A stretch of DNA of 64,000 nucleotides from Brachionus rotundiformis (lineage: Eukaryota; Rotifera; Eurotatoria; Ploima; Brachionidae), in assembly GCA_016802295.1 (NCBI GenBank), contig JAESIW010000122.1, positions 655,763 to 719,762 of the forward strand. The letters are read 5' to 3'. Below the pieces are notes generated by a model, which did no database searches, was not told the origin of the DNA, and saw only the letters and a list, made by a program, of their open reading frames with translations. Of this stretch, positions 12,600-23,598 are shown one piece after another. Each line of letters begins with the position of its first letter. Position 1 is the first letter of the stretch. Both the position numbers and the translations under genes were made by a program.

Positions 12600-12850
12600 C
12601 ATTATCTGAAACTAATATGAAAAAAATGCAGTTGATGCAAAAATCTGCCGTTAGACCTATCCTTTAGCTAAATTAAGATACCCCCTCTAAAATTTTACAT
12701 CACGAGGCCTTAAATAAACTTAAACTACTAACAGTCTCGAATCGACTTTTTGAATTGACTGAGAGAAATATTTCTGTTCCATTAATAGTCAAACCCATTG
12801 AAGAATATAAAGCCGGCTTCGAATCAAGAATACCCGACTCGATTGTGTAA
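12600..12850 (+). mobile_element. LINE 3' coding tail relic
   Basis: On the plus strand, after a frame break, the translation reads HHEALNKLKLLTVSNRLFEL then TERNISVPLIVKPIEEYKAG, which resembles the post-RT end of some LINE ORF2 proteins (ALNKL..SRLFELTERYI). Stops on both sides indicate decay. It is a different family from the adjacent minus-strand RT fragment. Confidence 0.5.
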
Positions 12851-13120
12851 TTGCTACCTAACTATTTCTTCTTTTTTCCTCTTCTATTTAATCATGAATG
12901 ATTTTTTTTAAGACGTCAGTAAACCTTACCGCAAAAAAAGTAAGAAAATCACTATAACAATAGAAGATTAGATAAAATGTAAATAAGCAACTAATTTTAC
13001 AAGTCAACTTTTTATTAATTATTATCACTAATTTAATAAAATTCCTAATCATAAATGGAGCAACAATTCAAATCAAATGGAAGTGCTCTTCTCAATCTAA
13101 TCGATGAAACTTTGCTTTGG

Positions 13121-13192
13121 GTTTTGATTTTACGTCCAGTACAACCATGTTAAATTTTTATAAGTAATTTATATATATAGTATGTTAATAAA
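13121..13192. repeat. Dispersed repeat, copy 2
   Basis: Second copy of the 70-bp segment found at 1079-1148, in the same orientation. It starts TTTTGATTTTACGTCCAGTA and ends in a TATATATAGTATG stretch. Surrounding DNA from 12850 to 14131 is AT-rich with no supported gene. Confidence 0.6.
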
Positions 13193-14131
13193 ACAATAAT
13201 TGTTAATGGGTGTTATTTTTCAAGCTATAAAAAATTAATTTAAATAGTGATTTTATTTTCAAAATTCATATGAAAATTTGTTATTGCTCCTTCAGATAAA
13301 GTTGCAAAAAAGAAATAAAAATTTAAGTTCTAAATTAAAATGAAAGAATAAAATATAAAATAAAAAAAAGGACATGGAAAAAATTAAATTATAGCGTTAA
13401 ACAAAACACTAAGAACGATGAGACACATGAGAGAATGTATCTATTTTTACATTTTATTGATATTTATTGATATCAGTAATAAGTCACTAAAAATTCTCCA
13501 CCATTACTTCAAGTTATTGCAAAAAAAGAGGCAGAATACCTGGATCAAAAATTAACCTAAAGAATCTTCAGAATCGTTGGCTTCTGTAATATCTAGCCAA
13601 AGATTAAAAAAATTATTGTTTTATGTTTTATAGCATTTATTATATGATTATCTGTGTTTTTTATATCATTTTTTTTTATATCATTGAATTAATATATATT
13701 ATAGCATCAAAAAATAAAATTGATAATAAATTTGTTTCTTTAACTTAACCTTATCCAAGGATAAACATGTCTTTGGGCACAATGTGCGTCTCTTAAACGT
13801 CAATTAACGATTGATCTAAATTAAAAATTAATGACTAATTTTTTTAATGACCTAATGGTCAAGCTAAGTCAAAACGAGCATTAATAAACTCTAAAAAATT
13901 ATTTAATTTTTATTTTTTTCCAAAAAAGAGCTTTAAGTTAATCTTTTTTTTTGTGTTTAAATTAAAATATATTAAAATGTTAGATAATCTAGAAATGTTC
14001 ATTAGGTGTTGGTAAATTGCTGGTTATTCGCTATTTATTAAACGTTACGTCTAGTTTTAAATTAAAATTTAACAAAATTGTTTTATTTTTTTGCATTGGT
14101 CATTTGGTGTTGTTTGTGGCAGACTGGCAGC

Positions 14132-16498
14132 TTACTGTGATCGTTCGGCGGCCAATTTCTCGGCCTTTTGAACGACTTCTTCAATGGGACCAACCATGTA
14201 GAAGGCTACTTCTGGGATGTGATCGTACTCTCCGTTCAAAATTTGCTTGAAGCCTTTGATTGTCTCTTTTAGTGGAACTAGCTTGCCCTGGGTACCAGTG
14301 AACACCTCGGCAACCTAAAACACATAAACAATTAGACTATCTTTTTGTCTGATCTGATTAATTAATTTTAACATGTTGTCTGAACTACTATCAACTAGAG
14401 TATGGCAAACAAAGACTCTGTTGCTAGCTTAGTCCGACTGTTTGGTGTGGCATTTTTAGAAAATTGGACCTTTATGGTGCGAAAGGCCGATTGATTAAAA
14501 AATGCCATTGTGAGTTTGTTTGCTTGGGATGTTTACCTGGAAAGGCTGTGACAAGAATCTTTGGATCTTACGGGCACGGGCCACGGTGATTTTGTCGTCT
14601 TCGGACAACTCGTCCATACCCAAGATGGCAATGATATCTTGTAGTGATTTGAAGTCTTGTAGGATCTTTTGGACACCTCTGGCTACGCTGTAGTGCTCGT
14701 CGCCGACAACGTTGGGGTCCAAGATACGCGAGGTGGAGTCGAGAGGATCGACGGCCGGGTAGATACCCAATTCGGCAATGCCTCTGGACAAGACAGTGGT
14801 GGCGTCCAAGTGAGCGAATGTGGTGGCCGGGGCCGGATCGGTCAAATCGTCAGCGGGCACATAAATGGCCTGCACTGAGGTGATCGAGCCCTTGGTGGTG
14901 GTGGTAATTCTCTCCTGCATACTACCCATATCGGTGGCCAAGGTTGGCTGGTAGCCGACGGCCGATGGAATACGACCTAGCAAGGCCGATACTTCGGAGC
15001 CGGCCTGGGTGAATCTAAAAATGTTGTCGATAAACAGCAACACGTCTTGGCCCTCGACGTCACGGAAATATTCGGCAACAGTCAGACCAGTCAAGGCGAC
15101 ACGGGCACGAGCTCCTGGCGGCTCGTTCATTTGACCATAGACTAGAGATACCTTGGAGTTGTTGCCTTGCAAGTCAATGACCTTTGTGGTGATCATTTCG
15201 TGGTACAAATCGTTGCCCTCACGAGTTCGTTCACCGACACCGGCGAATACTGAGTAACCACCGTGGGACTTGGCAACGTTGTAAATAAGCTCCATGACCA
15301 ATACTGTTTTGCCTACACCGGCACCACCGAACAAGCCGATCTTGCCTCCCTTGGCGTACGGCGCCAACAAATCAACAACCTTGATACCGGTTTCCAAAAT
15401 TTCCTGCTCGACACTCATTTCAGTGAATTCTGGCGCTTCGGCGTGAATGGCCGCAAAAGCATCGGTCTTGATCGGACCACGCTCGTCGATCGGCTCGCCA
15501 ATCACGTTCATGATACGGCCGAGTGTGGCTGGACCCACTGGAATCTTAATTGGCGAACCAGTGTCGGCACAATTTTGACCTCGTACCAAACCCTCAGTAC
15601 CGTCCATGGCAATTGTTCTTACTGTATTGCCTCCTAAAAAAAATAATAATTTTCTTTAAATTAACTTTTATCTATTATTAATTATCTTTTATTAAAAATA
15701 ATTATCTATTATTAAAAATTATTATCTATTAATAAAAATAATTTATCTATTATTAAAAATTATTATCTATTAATAAAAATAATTATCTATTATTAAAAAA
15801 ATATTTCTTTCTAATTTGTCAGCACTCTTATGTATTGAGGTAGATACTAGTGTGTCAACTCAATCATGGAGAGTACTATTATAGTATAGCATTGTTTAAT
15901 ATTCAGCGCCTTAATTGAATAATAAAGCCCTAAATTTGAGTGAATGCATTGAGATTGATGATAAGAGAGAGAATGTGTAGTCTTAGAGGTGGTAAGGCGA
16001 GCGCGGTAAATAGTCCGGCTCTTTAATACTTCAATATCGAAGACTGTAATAGTGTGGCACAATAATCTACACCTTGACGTCATACGAATGTATATGCGCA
16101 GGCTCTAGCTACATGTGCGTGAAAAAAATATCCATTCAAACTCACCTAAATGTTGAGCTACTTCGAGGATAAGTTTAGGCGATCTGCCCTCGACTTCCAA
16201 GGCGTTCAAAATTGGCGGCAGACCTTCGTCGAATTGAACGTCGACAACGGCGCCGATAACTGACACGACGCGTCCTTTGGTGGCACTGGCGGCCTTGGCC
16301 TGTGTTGCAGCAAAGCGACCTAAAATAGTCTTATTGAAACAGAAATCAATTGATTTGTTTTAAAAAAGAAAAAGTACGGTTGTTCAGCAAGTAAGATGAA
16401 GTTAGGGCTGCATTTTTGTTCAATTGTGTGTTGATAATTTGCTGGGTCTTTGAAAGACGAAGGGCACCGATTGAAAAACGCTTTAACGCTTCCATCAT
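14132..16498 (-). CDS. ATP5F1B: Mitochondrial ATP synthase subunit beta
   Basis: Four exons on the minus strand: 16498-16378, 16319-16146, 15633-14537 and 14314-14132. They join in frame to about 525 residues. The N-terminus (MMEALKRFSIGALRLSKTQQ) is basic and amphipathic, a mitochondrial presequence. The mature part has the beta-barrel domain, Walker A GGAGVGKT, the GERTREGNDLYHEM segment, the VYGQMNEPPGARARVALTG segment, Walker B LLFIDNIFRFTQAGSEVSAL and YVPADDLTDPAPATTFAHLD. It ends AEKLAAERSQ. It forms the catalytic sites of F1 and makes ATP in the mitochondrial matrix. Start is either of two adjacent ATGs. Exons are much richer in GC than the introns, as expected for a strongly expressed, codon-biased gene. 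Intron 2 (15634-16145) contains tandem AT repeats. Confidence 0.97.
15655..15805. repeat. AT-rich tandem repeat in ATP synthase beta intron
   Basis: About eight imperfect units of the type TTATCTATTATTAAAAAT (17-18 bp) alternate between TATTATTAAAAA and TATTAATAAAAA forms within the second intron. Confidence 0.85.
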
Positions 16499-17335
16499 AA
16501 ACGACTTATATCTTAACAAAATGGAATTTTTTTATATTCACACTATTCAGAGTGGTTTTTATATTTTGGAGAAAAAAAAAGCTAAATAAAGCTTTAAACG
16601 AAAGTATGAAATAAACTGAATAGCTGGTTGTTGCATCTTGCAAGCTATATAATAAAATATACGACGCTGTGTTGCTCTTGTTCGCTTAGGTTTATATAAT
16701 TTGCAGCAAATTTAAAAAAACACAATATACTTTAGATATATGAACATTTGGAGTAAATAGACGCGTGAGTTAGATGATTTGATGAAAGCGGTTTCTTACC
16801 AAGTGCAAAACTAACTTTGCATTTAGGTACATTTTGTGCAAAAGTCAGCATAAGCTGGCGAAGCATTAGGAGCAAATATGCCGGTGGTTGATGCATTATA
16901 AAATGAACATAGTGCTTAATTTTGTCTAAGTAATTATTTTATTCAAATATTAAAATGCTTGGCTTGCAACTCGATTAAGTCAAGGTTTGCACCGCCGCTT
17001 TTTTGTTAGTACTAATGAAAATTTCCAAGCCGTGTCTCAAAGCATTTTTGAAATATTGTAGTTTGATTTTTTTCTTAACTCGGCTGCAAAACAAACTTAA
17101 CATTTGTTTTAAATAAAATTTTATTAATTTAACTCAACCAAAATTAACATCTAATATAATTTATTTTGAAATTTAATATTAAAGATTAGAGCAGTTTCTG
17201 TCCACATTAATATCTGTTCTGCTATATCCTGTTTTTTTGAATGTATGCCTTAACATGGAATCAACTGTCATCCCTTAATTTAATTCCGAATGCTCTTTTG
17301 ACAAATAAATGTTTAGCTTATTTTCTCTAATTTAC
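16499..17335. other. Upstream flank of ATP synthase beta, no gene seen
   Basis: AT-rich DNA containing the presumed promoter of the minus-strand ATP synthase beta gene. No coding potential is recognisable. Confidence 0.45.
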
Positions 17336-17339
17336 TATG

Positions 17340-17648
17340 TGCGAAAGTTAATTATCTATTTTTGATTTGAAAATGTCGTTTGACCTTCCCTCAGCATATT
17401 CCAGTTGTTAACTACACTGTTTGTGAAGAAGTTGTATCGTTGAGCACAATTAATGACTATTTCTCTTTTAATTTTGTATGGATAGCCTCTTGAACATCTA
17501 CTTGAGAAGATGAGTGGAAATTGCCAACTGACATGATCAATGTTATTTTTCTTTAAACATTAAGTCACCTCTCATTCGCCTTTTAGTTAAATTGGTCAGA
17601 TTTAAAACTTTAAGTCTTTCTTAACAGTTAAGATTTTCAAAACCAACG
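17340..17648 (-). mobile_element. LINE reverse transcriptase C-terminal relic
   Basis: On the minus strand pieces read ERLKVLNLTNLTKRRMRGDL and then FFTNSVVNNWNML, the conserved end of CR1/Jockey-type ORF2 (RRLRGDLI...NFFSNRVVNDWNSLP). A frame shift separates the pieces. The copy directly abuts a Tc1 fragment at about 17650. Confidence 0.75.
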
Positions 17649-18098
17649 TTAGCACGAGTAGCTTGTAAATACATCACGGTTATACAGTGTTGGACGTCTC
17701 CCGCAGCTTCCATAGTTGATCACCCTAGAAGTCGCCTGAAAATTCCGCCTTGTAGTATTTACGCATTTTTGTGAAACTCCAACTAACTCAGCTATTTCTC
17801 TTTCAGACTTTGTCCGATCTTTCAAAAGACCTAAAATTTGCCATCTTTTTTGGTCGCTGACTTTTTTGTGACCCATTTTTCTCTATTTTTGGCAAAATAT
17901 TTGGTAGCTTTTTTTGATGAGATCAAGTAATAAGCTAATTGTCGCAATTAATTCAAGCATGGTCTCAAATTAAAGATAATCAAGCCTTTTAGCATATTCG
18001 GTAAAAAAATCAATCAATTAATCGTATATATAATTTTAATTGAGAAAAATAATTTTTTTAAATTTTACAGTTTGATTCTAATTTTCTGTGACATACTG
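17649..18098 (-). mobile_element. Tc1/mariner element, 5' part with terminal repeat
   Basis: The minus ORF 17876-17658 starts MGHKKVSDQKRWQIL and contains the N-terminal helix-turn-helix of Tc1-like transposases (EREIAELVGVSQKCV...GRRPTL). Upstream on the same strand, at 18100, TA is followed by CAGTATGTCACAGAAAAT, which has the form of a mariner terminal inverted repeat next to its TA target. Everything downstream of the DNA-binding region is missing and replaced by LINE sequence. Confidence 0.7.
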
Positions 18099-18100
18099 TA

Positions 18101-19282
18101 TAAAGAAGGCTTATCATTTCTTACATATTTTATTTATAAAAAATATATTTGAGGGAGAACCCTCCCCCAAAGGCTCGCCTGAAAAGCTTACACCTTCGGT
18201 TGAACCAAATTTTAACACAAAAATTTCGCTAGTAAAAAATTAATTGAGAAAATTTGAAAAACCTTGACATTTAGAGGAAAGTTAAAATCGTATGAATGGA
18301 ATAAAATTTAAAAACGAATAAAAAAGAATTTAATATTAAAAAGTACAGATTATTTTGAGTTCTTATTTACTGTTCTGGAGATTGCTGAAGGCATCCAGAG
18401 GCGTAACGAACTTTTTGATTTTGCTTGTTAGATGAGTTGTGCAGTAGAATAGTCTGTTCGATCTCTCTTATGTTTTCTATTTGATTATTCGTAAAAATTT
18501 ATTTTGGATTACAGGGACCAGAATAGTTTATTTATATAAGTAAGAAAAATCCTACAATAAGTAATAAAATGTTGGCCTCTGAGTTTAATTCTATATTTAA
18601 AAATGCTTAATTCTTAATCGAAAAGTGTTTGATTATTTTTAAAAATTTATTTTAGAGTTCTTGCAATGAGGTTTAGGGTTTGAAGAATAATAAATGTAAA
18701 CACTTGATTGTCATAAAAGAAAAATATGTAAAGATTTCAATAGAAGCTAAAACTGCTGTGTGAAATTCGAAAAAAAAGAAAAACAGGAAATACAAGAAAG
18801 GCTTTAGAAATGCAACCAGATGATATATTAACTACAGTATCAACTTCACAAACAAAGACTAGCTTCTCCTGTTGAAAGTGTAAACAAAAGAAATGACCGA
18901 TAATGTTGATGTTATAAGACAAACAAGAAGCAAAGCAAACAACTTGATTGAATCAATTGCGCAGTCTTCAAGTCAAAAGTTAATAGAAAAAGAGGAAGAC
19001 CGAAGAAAACTGCTATATAATTATTTCATTTAATTTTCTAAATTTTTATTAAAAATTGTTACCTTCCTAGTCATTTCGTAGCTCTTATCTAGTAATTTTA
19101 GAAGCCAGAAGCAATTAATAGATGAGTTCAAAGTAATTATGAGCTCATTTAAATTATTCTCAAAAAATCCTTTTTAATAAAGTTTGGTTCGTCAATTTTA
19201 ATGTTTGATAGATAAAACGATTTTTAATGGCAAAATCATGCCAAGTCTTAAAAAACTTGAAATTTTTTTTTTATCTTAACTG
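18101..19282. other. Intergenic, no supported gene
   Basis: AT-rich. Near 18965-19018 on the plus strand a short open piece ends KRGRPKKTAI then TAA, an AT-hook-like motif common in transposase and chromatin proteins. Upstream frames are interrupted, so it is treated as probable transposon debris. Confidence 0.35.
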
Positions 19283-20210
19283 TAGCATTCATTTAAATTT
19301 AAATTTTTTTAGTTTAATTGTCAAAAAAATTGATCATAATATTTATTGAATAATAAGCAGCTGGTCACAAGAGTGACCAACTTCGAAATACAGAAATGTA
19401 ATATCATTTGAAAACATTAGTGTTCAACTTTATAATTTAATTAATTCATTTGTATAAAATGGGTAATTATAACTATTTGGCAAAAATAAACAGGTTCAAA
19501 TCCATGCTGTCCATTAAGATAATTCANNNNNNNNNNNNNNNNNNNNNNNNNNNNNNNNNNNNNNNNNNNNNNNNNNNNNNNNNNNNNNNNNNNNNNNNNN
19601 NNNNNNNNNNNNNNNNNNNNNNNNNNNNNNNNNNNNNNNNNNNNNNNNNNNNNNNNNNNNNNNNNNNNNNNNNNNNNNNNNNNNNNNNNNNNNNNNNNNN
19701 NNNNNNNNNNNNNNNNNNNNNNNNNNNNNNNNNNNNNNNNNNNNNNNNNNNNNNNNNNNNNNNNNNNNNNNNNNNNNNNNNNNNNNNNNNNNNNNNNNNN
19801 NNNNNNNNNNNNNNNNNNNNNNNNNNNNNNNNNNNNNNNNNNNNNNNNNNNNNNNNNNNNNNNNNNNNNNNNNNNNNNNNNNNNNNNNNNNNNNNNNNNN
19901 NNNNNNNNNNNNNNNNNNNNNNNNNNNNNNNNNNNNNNNNNNNNNNNNNNNNNNNNNNNNNNNNNNNNNNNNNNNNNNNNNTAACTGTAACATTCATTTA
20001 AATTTAAATTTTTTTAGTTTAATTGTCAAAAAAATTGATCATAATATTTATTGAATAATAAGCAGCTGGTCACAAGAGTGACCAACTTCGAAATACAGAA
20101 ATGTAATAAAACTTTTTAATTTAATTAATTCATTTGTATAAAATGGGTAATTATAACTATTTGGCAAAAATAAACAGGTTCAAATCCATGCTGTCCATTA
20201 AGATAATTCA
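19283..20210. repeat. Assembly gap (19527-19981) flanked by copies of one sequence
   Basis: 455 N are bordered on the left by 19283-19526 and on the right by 19982-20210. Both flanks begin TAACTGTA(G/A)CATTCATTT and end CATTAAGATAATTCA. They are almost identical, apart from one block near 19409-19440 where the left copy carries about 22 extra bases. The left copy stops exactly at the first N and the right copy starts exactly after the last N. Confidence 0.9.
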
Positions 20211-20693
20211 ATTAATGAAAATCCCAGAACCCAAATTATGTCACTATTACTCTAATTACTCTAATTTTTAAAAAAATTCCCAAAAATATGGTTGATATGG
20301 TTGCTTTTGGTGTTAAATAAGAAAATTGAGTCTCTAATGGCAAATAAGGTTTTTTAAATTTAAATTAAAAATATGCTAAATTTGAAAATAACTTATTAAT
20401 TAATTATAATAGAACAGGTAAATATGATTAATCGAAAAAATCGAAAAATAATTTATTCTTTTTGACTCAAAAATCTAATACCTTTTTTAAATAATTTCAT
20501 TTAACAAAAGATATCTAATTTTTGAAGAATAAAATTTGTATTCATTTTTTCAAAAGTTTATAAAAAATTAAAAAATGAAATAATGAAAAAATTTTTACGC
20601 ATTAATAATTTTAACTTAATTTTTCTAGAATTTGCTAATTAATTTTATTTGTTAATATAAATTAAAATTTTAAATTTATTTAATTATTTCAAA
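20211..20693. other. Upstream flank of the esterase gene
   Basis: AT-rich sequence without ORF. It presumably contains promoter and 5' UTR of the downstream esterase. Confidence 0.4.
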
Positions 20694-22229
20694 ATGTTCA
20701 TTAAAAAATCAATACCAATAATAATTATAGCAGTTATTACTCTATTTATCACTCAGATAGAAGTTTTTGAAGAGTTTGAAGAGCATGTCCAGTACCGTGT
20801 AGGCTATTTGAGTCTCCGAGTTCTAGGAATAATTGTAACTCTAATTAGCTAATAAATACTAATCAATTTAAGTCTAAATTCGCAATCAAGGGAAATTTTT
20901 TAAGCTATCTAAGAATTGTACCAAAGTATGAATTGATTCGGACAGTTACCAACATTTTTTCAAATTTTCAACCAAACGAAGAGCCAATACAGGTAACTCA
21001 ATGTGGACTTTTAAGAGTCATCTAGATCAAATTTATCTAAAATTATATTAAATTGAAAATTAAAAAAAAAATTTTTTTCTCATATGACTAATTGATTTAT
21101 AAAGATAGAAAACAAAATATTTAATGAAATAGATGTAAGGGTCTATAGACCGAGTGAGGCAGAACATTCAAAGCTTTCCTTGATGATTTATTTTCATGGT
21201 GGTGCTTACTTCATGGGAAATTTGAGTTAATGTTAAAATTTTATATTTTAAACTAATTAACTAATTGATAAAAAGATTTCTATGACAGTTTTCTATCGAA
21301 GATAGTCAAAGAAACTAAAATAGGCGTCATTTCTGTAAAGTAGAAGAGATAAGACTGATTTGAAAAAGGTTTAATTCAAAGATTCAAGGTACCGACTCGC
21401 GCCAGAGTTCCCATTTCCAATTCCGACTGATGACTGCTGGAAGGTGGTTGAGCATGTTTTAGAGCATTCAGAAGAGCTGAATTTTGATTTAAACAGACTG
21501 GTTTTATCAGGAGATTCAGCAGGTGGTAACGCAGCCATGGTGATAAGCAAACGCTTGGCCAAAGAGAAAAATGTAAAGCCAATATTCCAAGTTTTGATCT
21601 ATCCATGGACCCAGCTTCCGTTCTCTCATTTGCCATCCTTGCACATGTATAAAACAGGGCTTTTGTCTACCATCCATCACTCTTATCTAAAGCTATGGTA
21701 TCTTGGATTTGCCGAGGTTGAAGAATACATGAGAGAGATGATCAACTCGAACAACCACACTTTATTGTTGAGCCTGACTGAACGAGAAACTATGAGATCC
21801 TATTTGGATGTTAATTTGATTCCAGAAAAATACAAAAAAGATAAATCTTATTACAAAATATTTAATTTGAGCAATTTTAGTCTGATTAACAATGGAGAAC
21901 TAGACGAAAATAGTGTGCTGGTCAAAGATAAAGCGTTTGCTGATAAAATTAGGAAAATGTTTAGCGAAGAAGTTTCGCCAGGACTGGCGAGTCTAGAACA
22001 GCTGAAATTTCAGCCCAAAACCTATGAGATAATTTGCGAAATAGATAGCTTAAAAGATGAGGGTTTGATTTTAGGTGAGCGACTCAAGCAAGCAGGCGTC
22101 GAGGTACAAATTGCCTTTTATGATCAATGCTTCCACGGAATGGTCAATTTTGTCGACAAGTACTTTGGTTTTAGTAGTTCAATTAAGATACTTGAAGATT
22201 TGATTAAATTCATAAAAAATAATATTTAG
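20694..22229 (+). CDS. AADAC/HSL-type alpha/beta-hydrolase esterase
   Basis: Five exons, 20694-20834, 20891-20992, 21105-21225, 21276-21339 and 21389-22229, join in frame to about 422 residues. Residues 2-20 (FIKKSIPIIIIAVITLFIT) form an N-terminal signal anchor, as in arylacetamide deacetylase. The oxyanion motif is YFHGGAYFMGN. The ISVKYRLAPEFPFP segment spans the exon 4/5 junction. The nucleophile elbow is GDSAGG. The acid lies in CEIDSLKDEG and the catalytic His in CFHGM near the C-terminus. The family hydrolyses lipid or xenobiotic esters and amides at the ER membrane with the active site lumenal. The arylacetamide deacetylase/NCEH1 branch is favoured by length and signal anchor; the substrate cannot be assigned. 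Confidence 0.9.
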
Positions 22230-22765
22230 ACTTTAGATAAATTTTTAATTTATAAAAAGTTTTATCTTAATAAAAATGTTTTTGCCTTTACTTTTTTTTC
22301 ATATTTTTGTGATTTTTAGTATGATTTATCGGTCAAATAAAATTGTTATATTTTATTATCAATTGTATTTTATTTTTATTAATTACAGTTCAAAAAATTA
22401 GAGTTTTTTTGAGAATAAAAATTGTTGACAAAAACAATTTTTTATTTATATAATTATTTTAAGTAAAAAATTTATGTTTCGTCTTTTATCGTGGAATTAT
22501 GATTAACATAAACCAAGACGCTTGGTTATTAAATAAAGTCTTATAAGTGGTAATCATTAAATGGTAAACTTATTTGGAAAATTATGCAAAATTACTTGGC
22601 AACTTAAAAATGCTAATAAACCCTTATTAATGACATCGAACGATTTAAACTAAAAATTACGTACTGCTTTAAATCCATAATATAGTTAAATTAAAAAAAA
22701 AAGATATTTAATTAAATTATATTTTTTAATTAATAATTATTTGAATAAATAATCTTTTTTTTTGC
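22230..22765. other. Intergenic downstream of esterase
   Basis: AT-rich 3' flank; AATAAA-like motifs follow the stop. No gene seen. Confidence 0.4.
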
Positions 22766-22774
22766 TTATTTTAT

Positions 22775-22997
22775 TTATTCGGTCAAAAAATTGGTTCGCC
22801 AAAAAGAAACATCAAGTGGGATCTAAAAAGCGTCCGCGTGCCGGTTTTGTCTAATCCTACACTACCAAAGAGCATCAAATTCGATTTACTGCAGCTTAAT
22901 CTCAAACAAAGTGTTACCAAGCAGACCAATTTAAAAAAAAAGAGACCATTTAGTAAAATTTTATTTCTAGACACGGTGCTAAGCAGTTGTCAGGTGT
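22775..22997 (+). pseudogene. Open coding-like 3' end of unknown gene or relic
   Basis: A plus frame of about 75 codons with balanced amino-acid use reads IKWDLKSVRVPVLSNPTLP and ends LDTVLSSCQV before TAA at 22995-22997. No ATG and no clear splice acceptor open it. Its last 29 codons and 3' flank recur at 23189-23336. I do not recognise the product. It could be a terminal exon, a retrocopy tail or transposon debris. Confidence 0.35.
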
Positions 22998-23048
22998 AAA
23001 ACAAAACAAAAAGTAAATCTATTTGCCAATCACTTGAACCAATGTTTA
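22911..23048. repeat. Direct repeat, copy 1 (about 140 bp)
   Basis: Starts CTCAAACAAAGTGTTACC and ends at CTTGAACCAATGTTTAA. Near-identical to 23189-23336 (only a few differences, for example AAAAAGTAAATC versus AAAATGTAAGTC). The first 29 codons' worth is the end of the open frame described at 22775-22997. Confidence 0.9.
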
Positions 23049-23188
23049 ACAAATAAATGTCTTTATATTTCCAAAGATAAAAGATTTACATTTTTTCTTA
23101 ATATTTAAAATTTATTATCTGAACAAATAAAGCTTTTAAAAAAGAATCTAAAATTTCTTCTTTTGTCCAAGTAATTGAGAAAACAAGT

Positions 23189-23336
23189 CTCAAACAAAGT
23201 GTTACCAAGCAGACCAATTTAAAAAAAAAGAGACCATTTAGTAAAATTTTATTTCTAGACACGGTGCTAAGCAGTTGTCAGGTGTAAAACAAAACAAAAT
23301 GTAAGTCTATTTGCCAATCACTTGAACCAATGTTTA
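23189..23336. repeat. Direct repeat, copy 2 (about 140 bp)
   Basis: Second copy, about 280 bp downstream in the same orientation. It includes the same coding end LDTVLSSCQV and TAA. The sequence between the copies is unrelated and AT-rich. A TATATA microsatellite follows at 23385-23412. Confidence 0.9.
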
Positions 23337-23598
23337 AAATACATTGCTTAAATTTGCCAAAACCAAAATTATATATATTTAATTAATATATATGTATATA
23401 TATATATATACAAAAAGTTTATTCTATTTAATTGTGTACCAAGCTCATGTAAACTGTCCAGAATGTCAAATATATAAAAGCAAACAAAAACTCAACAAAA
23501 TTACACTTTGAAAAAAATAATATTTATATGTGTGTCCAAAATGGTTCGAGTGAGTTCGAACCAGGATTGTTGACGCTTCGGAAACAGACATGGCTAAT

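Noticed and set aside
14669..15637. Plus-strand open frames over ATP synthase beta
   Set aside because: Antisense shadows of a strongly conserved coding exon.
18737..18922. 61-codon minus open frame
   Set aside because: Phe/Ser/Val-rich composition, no start context or domain; probably chance or transposon debris.
19450..20001. Open frames running through the N gap
   Set aside because: They are produced by translating N and carry no information.
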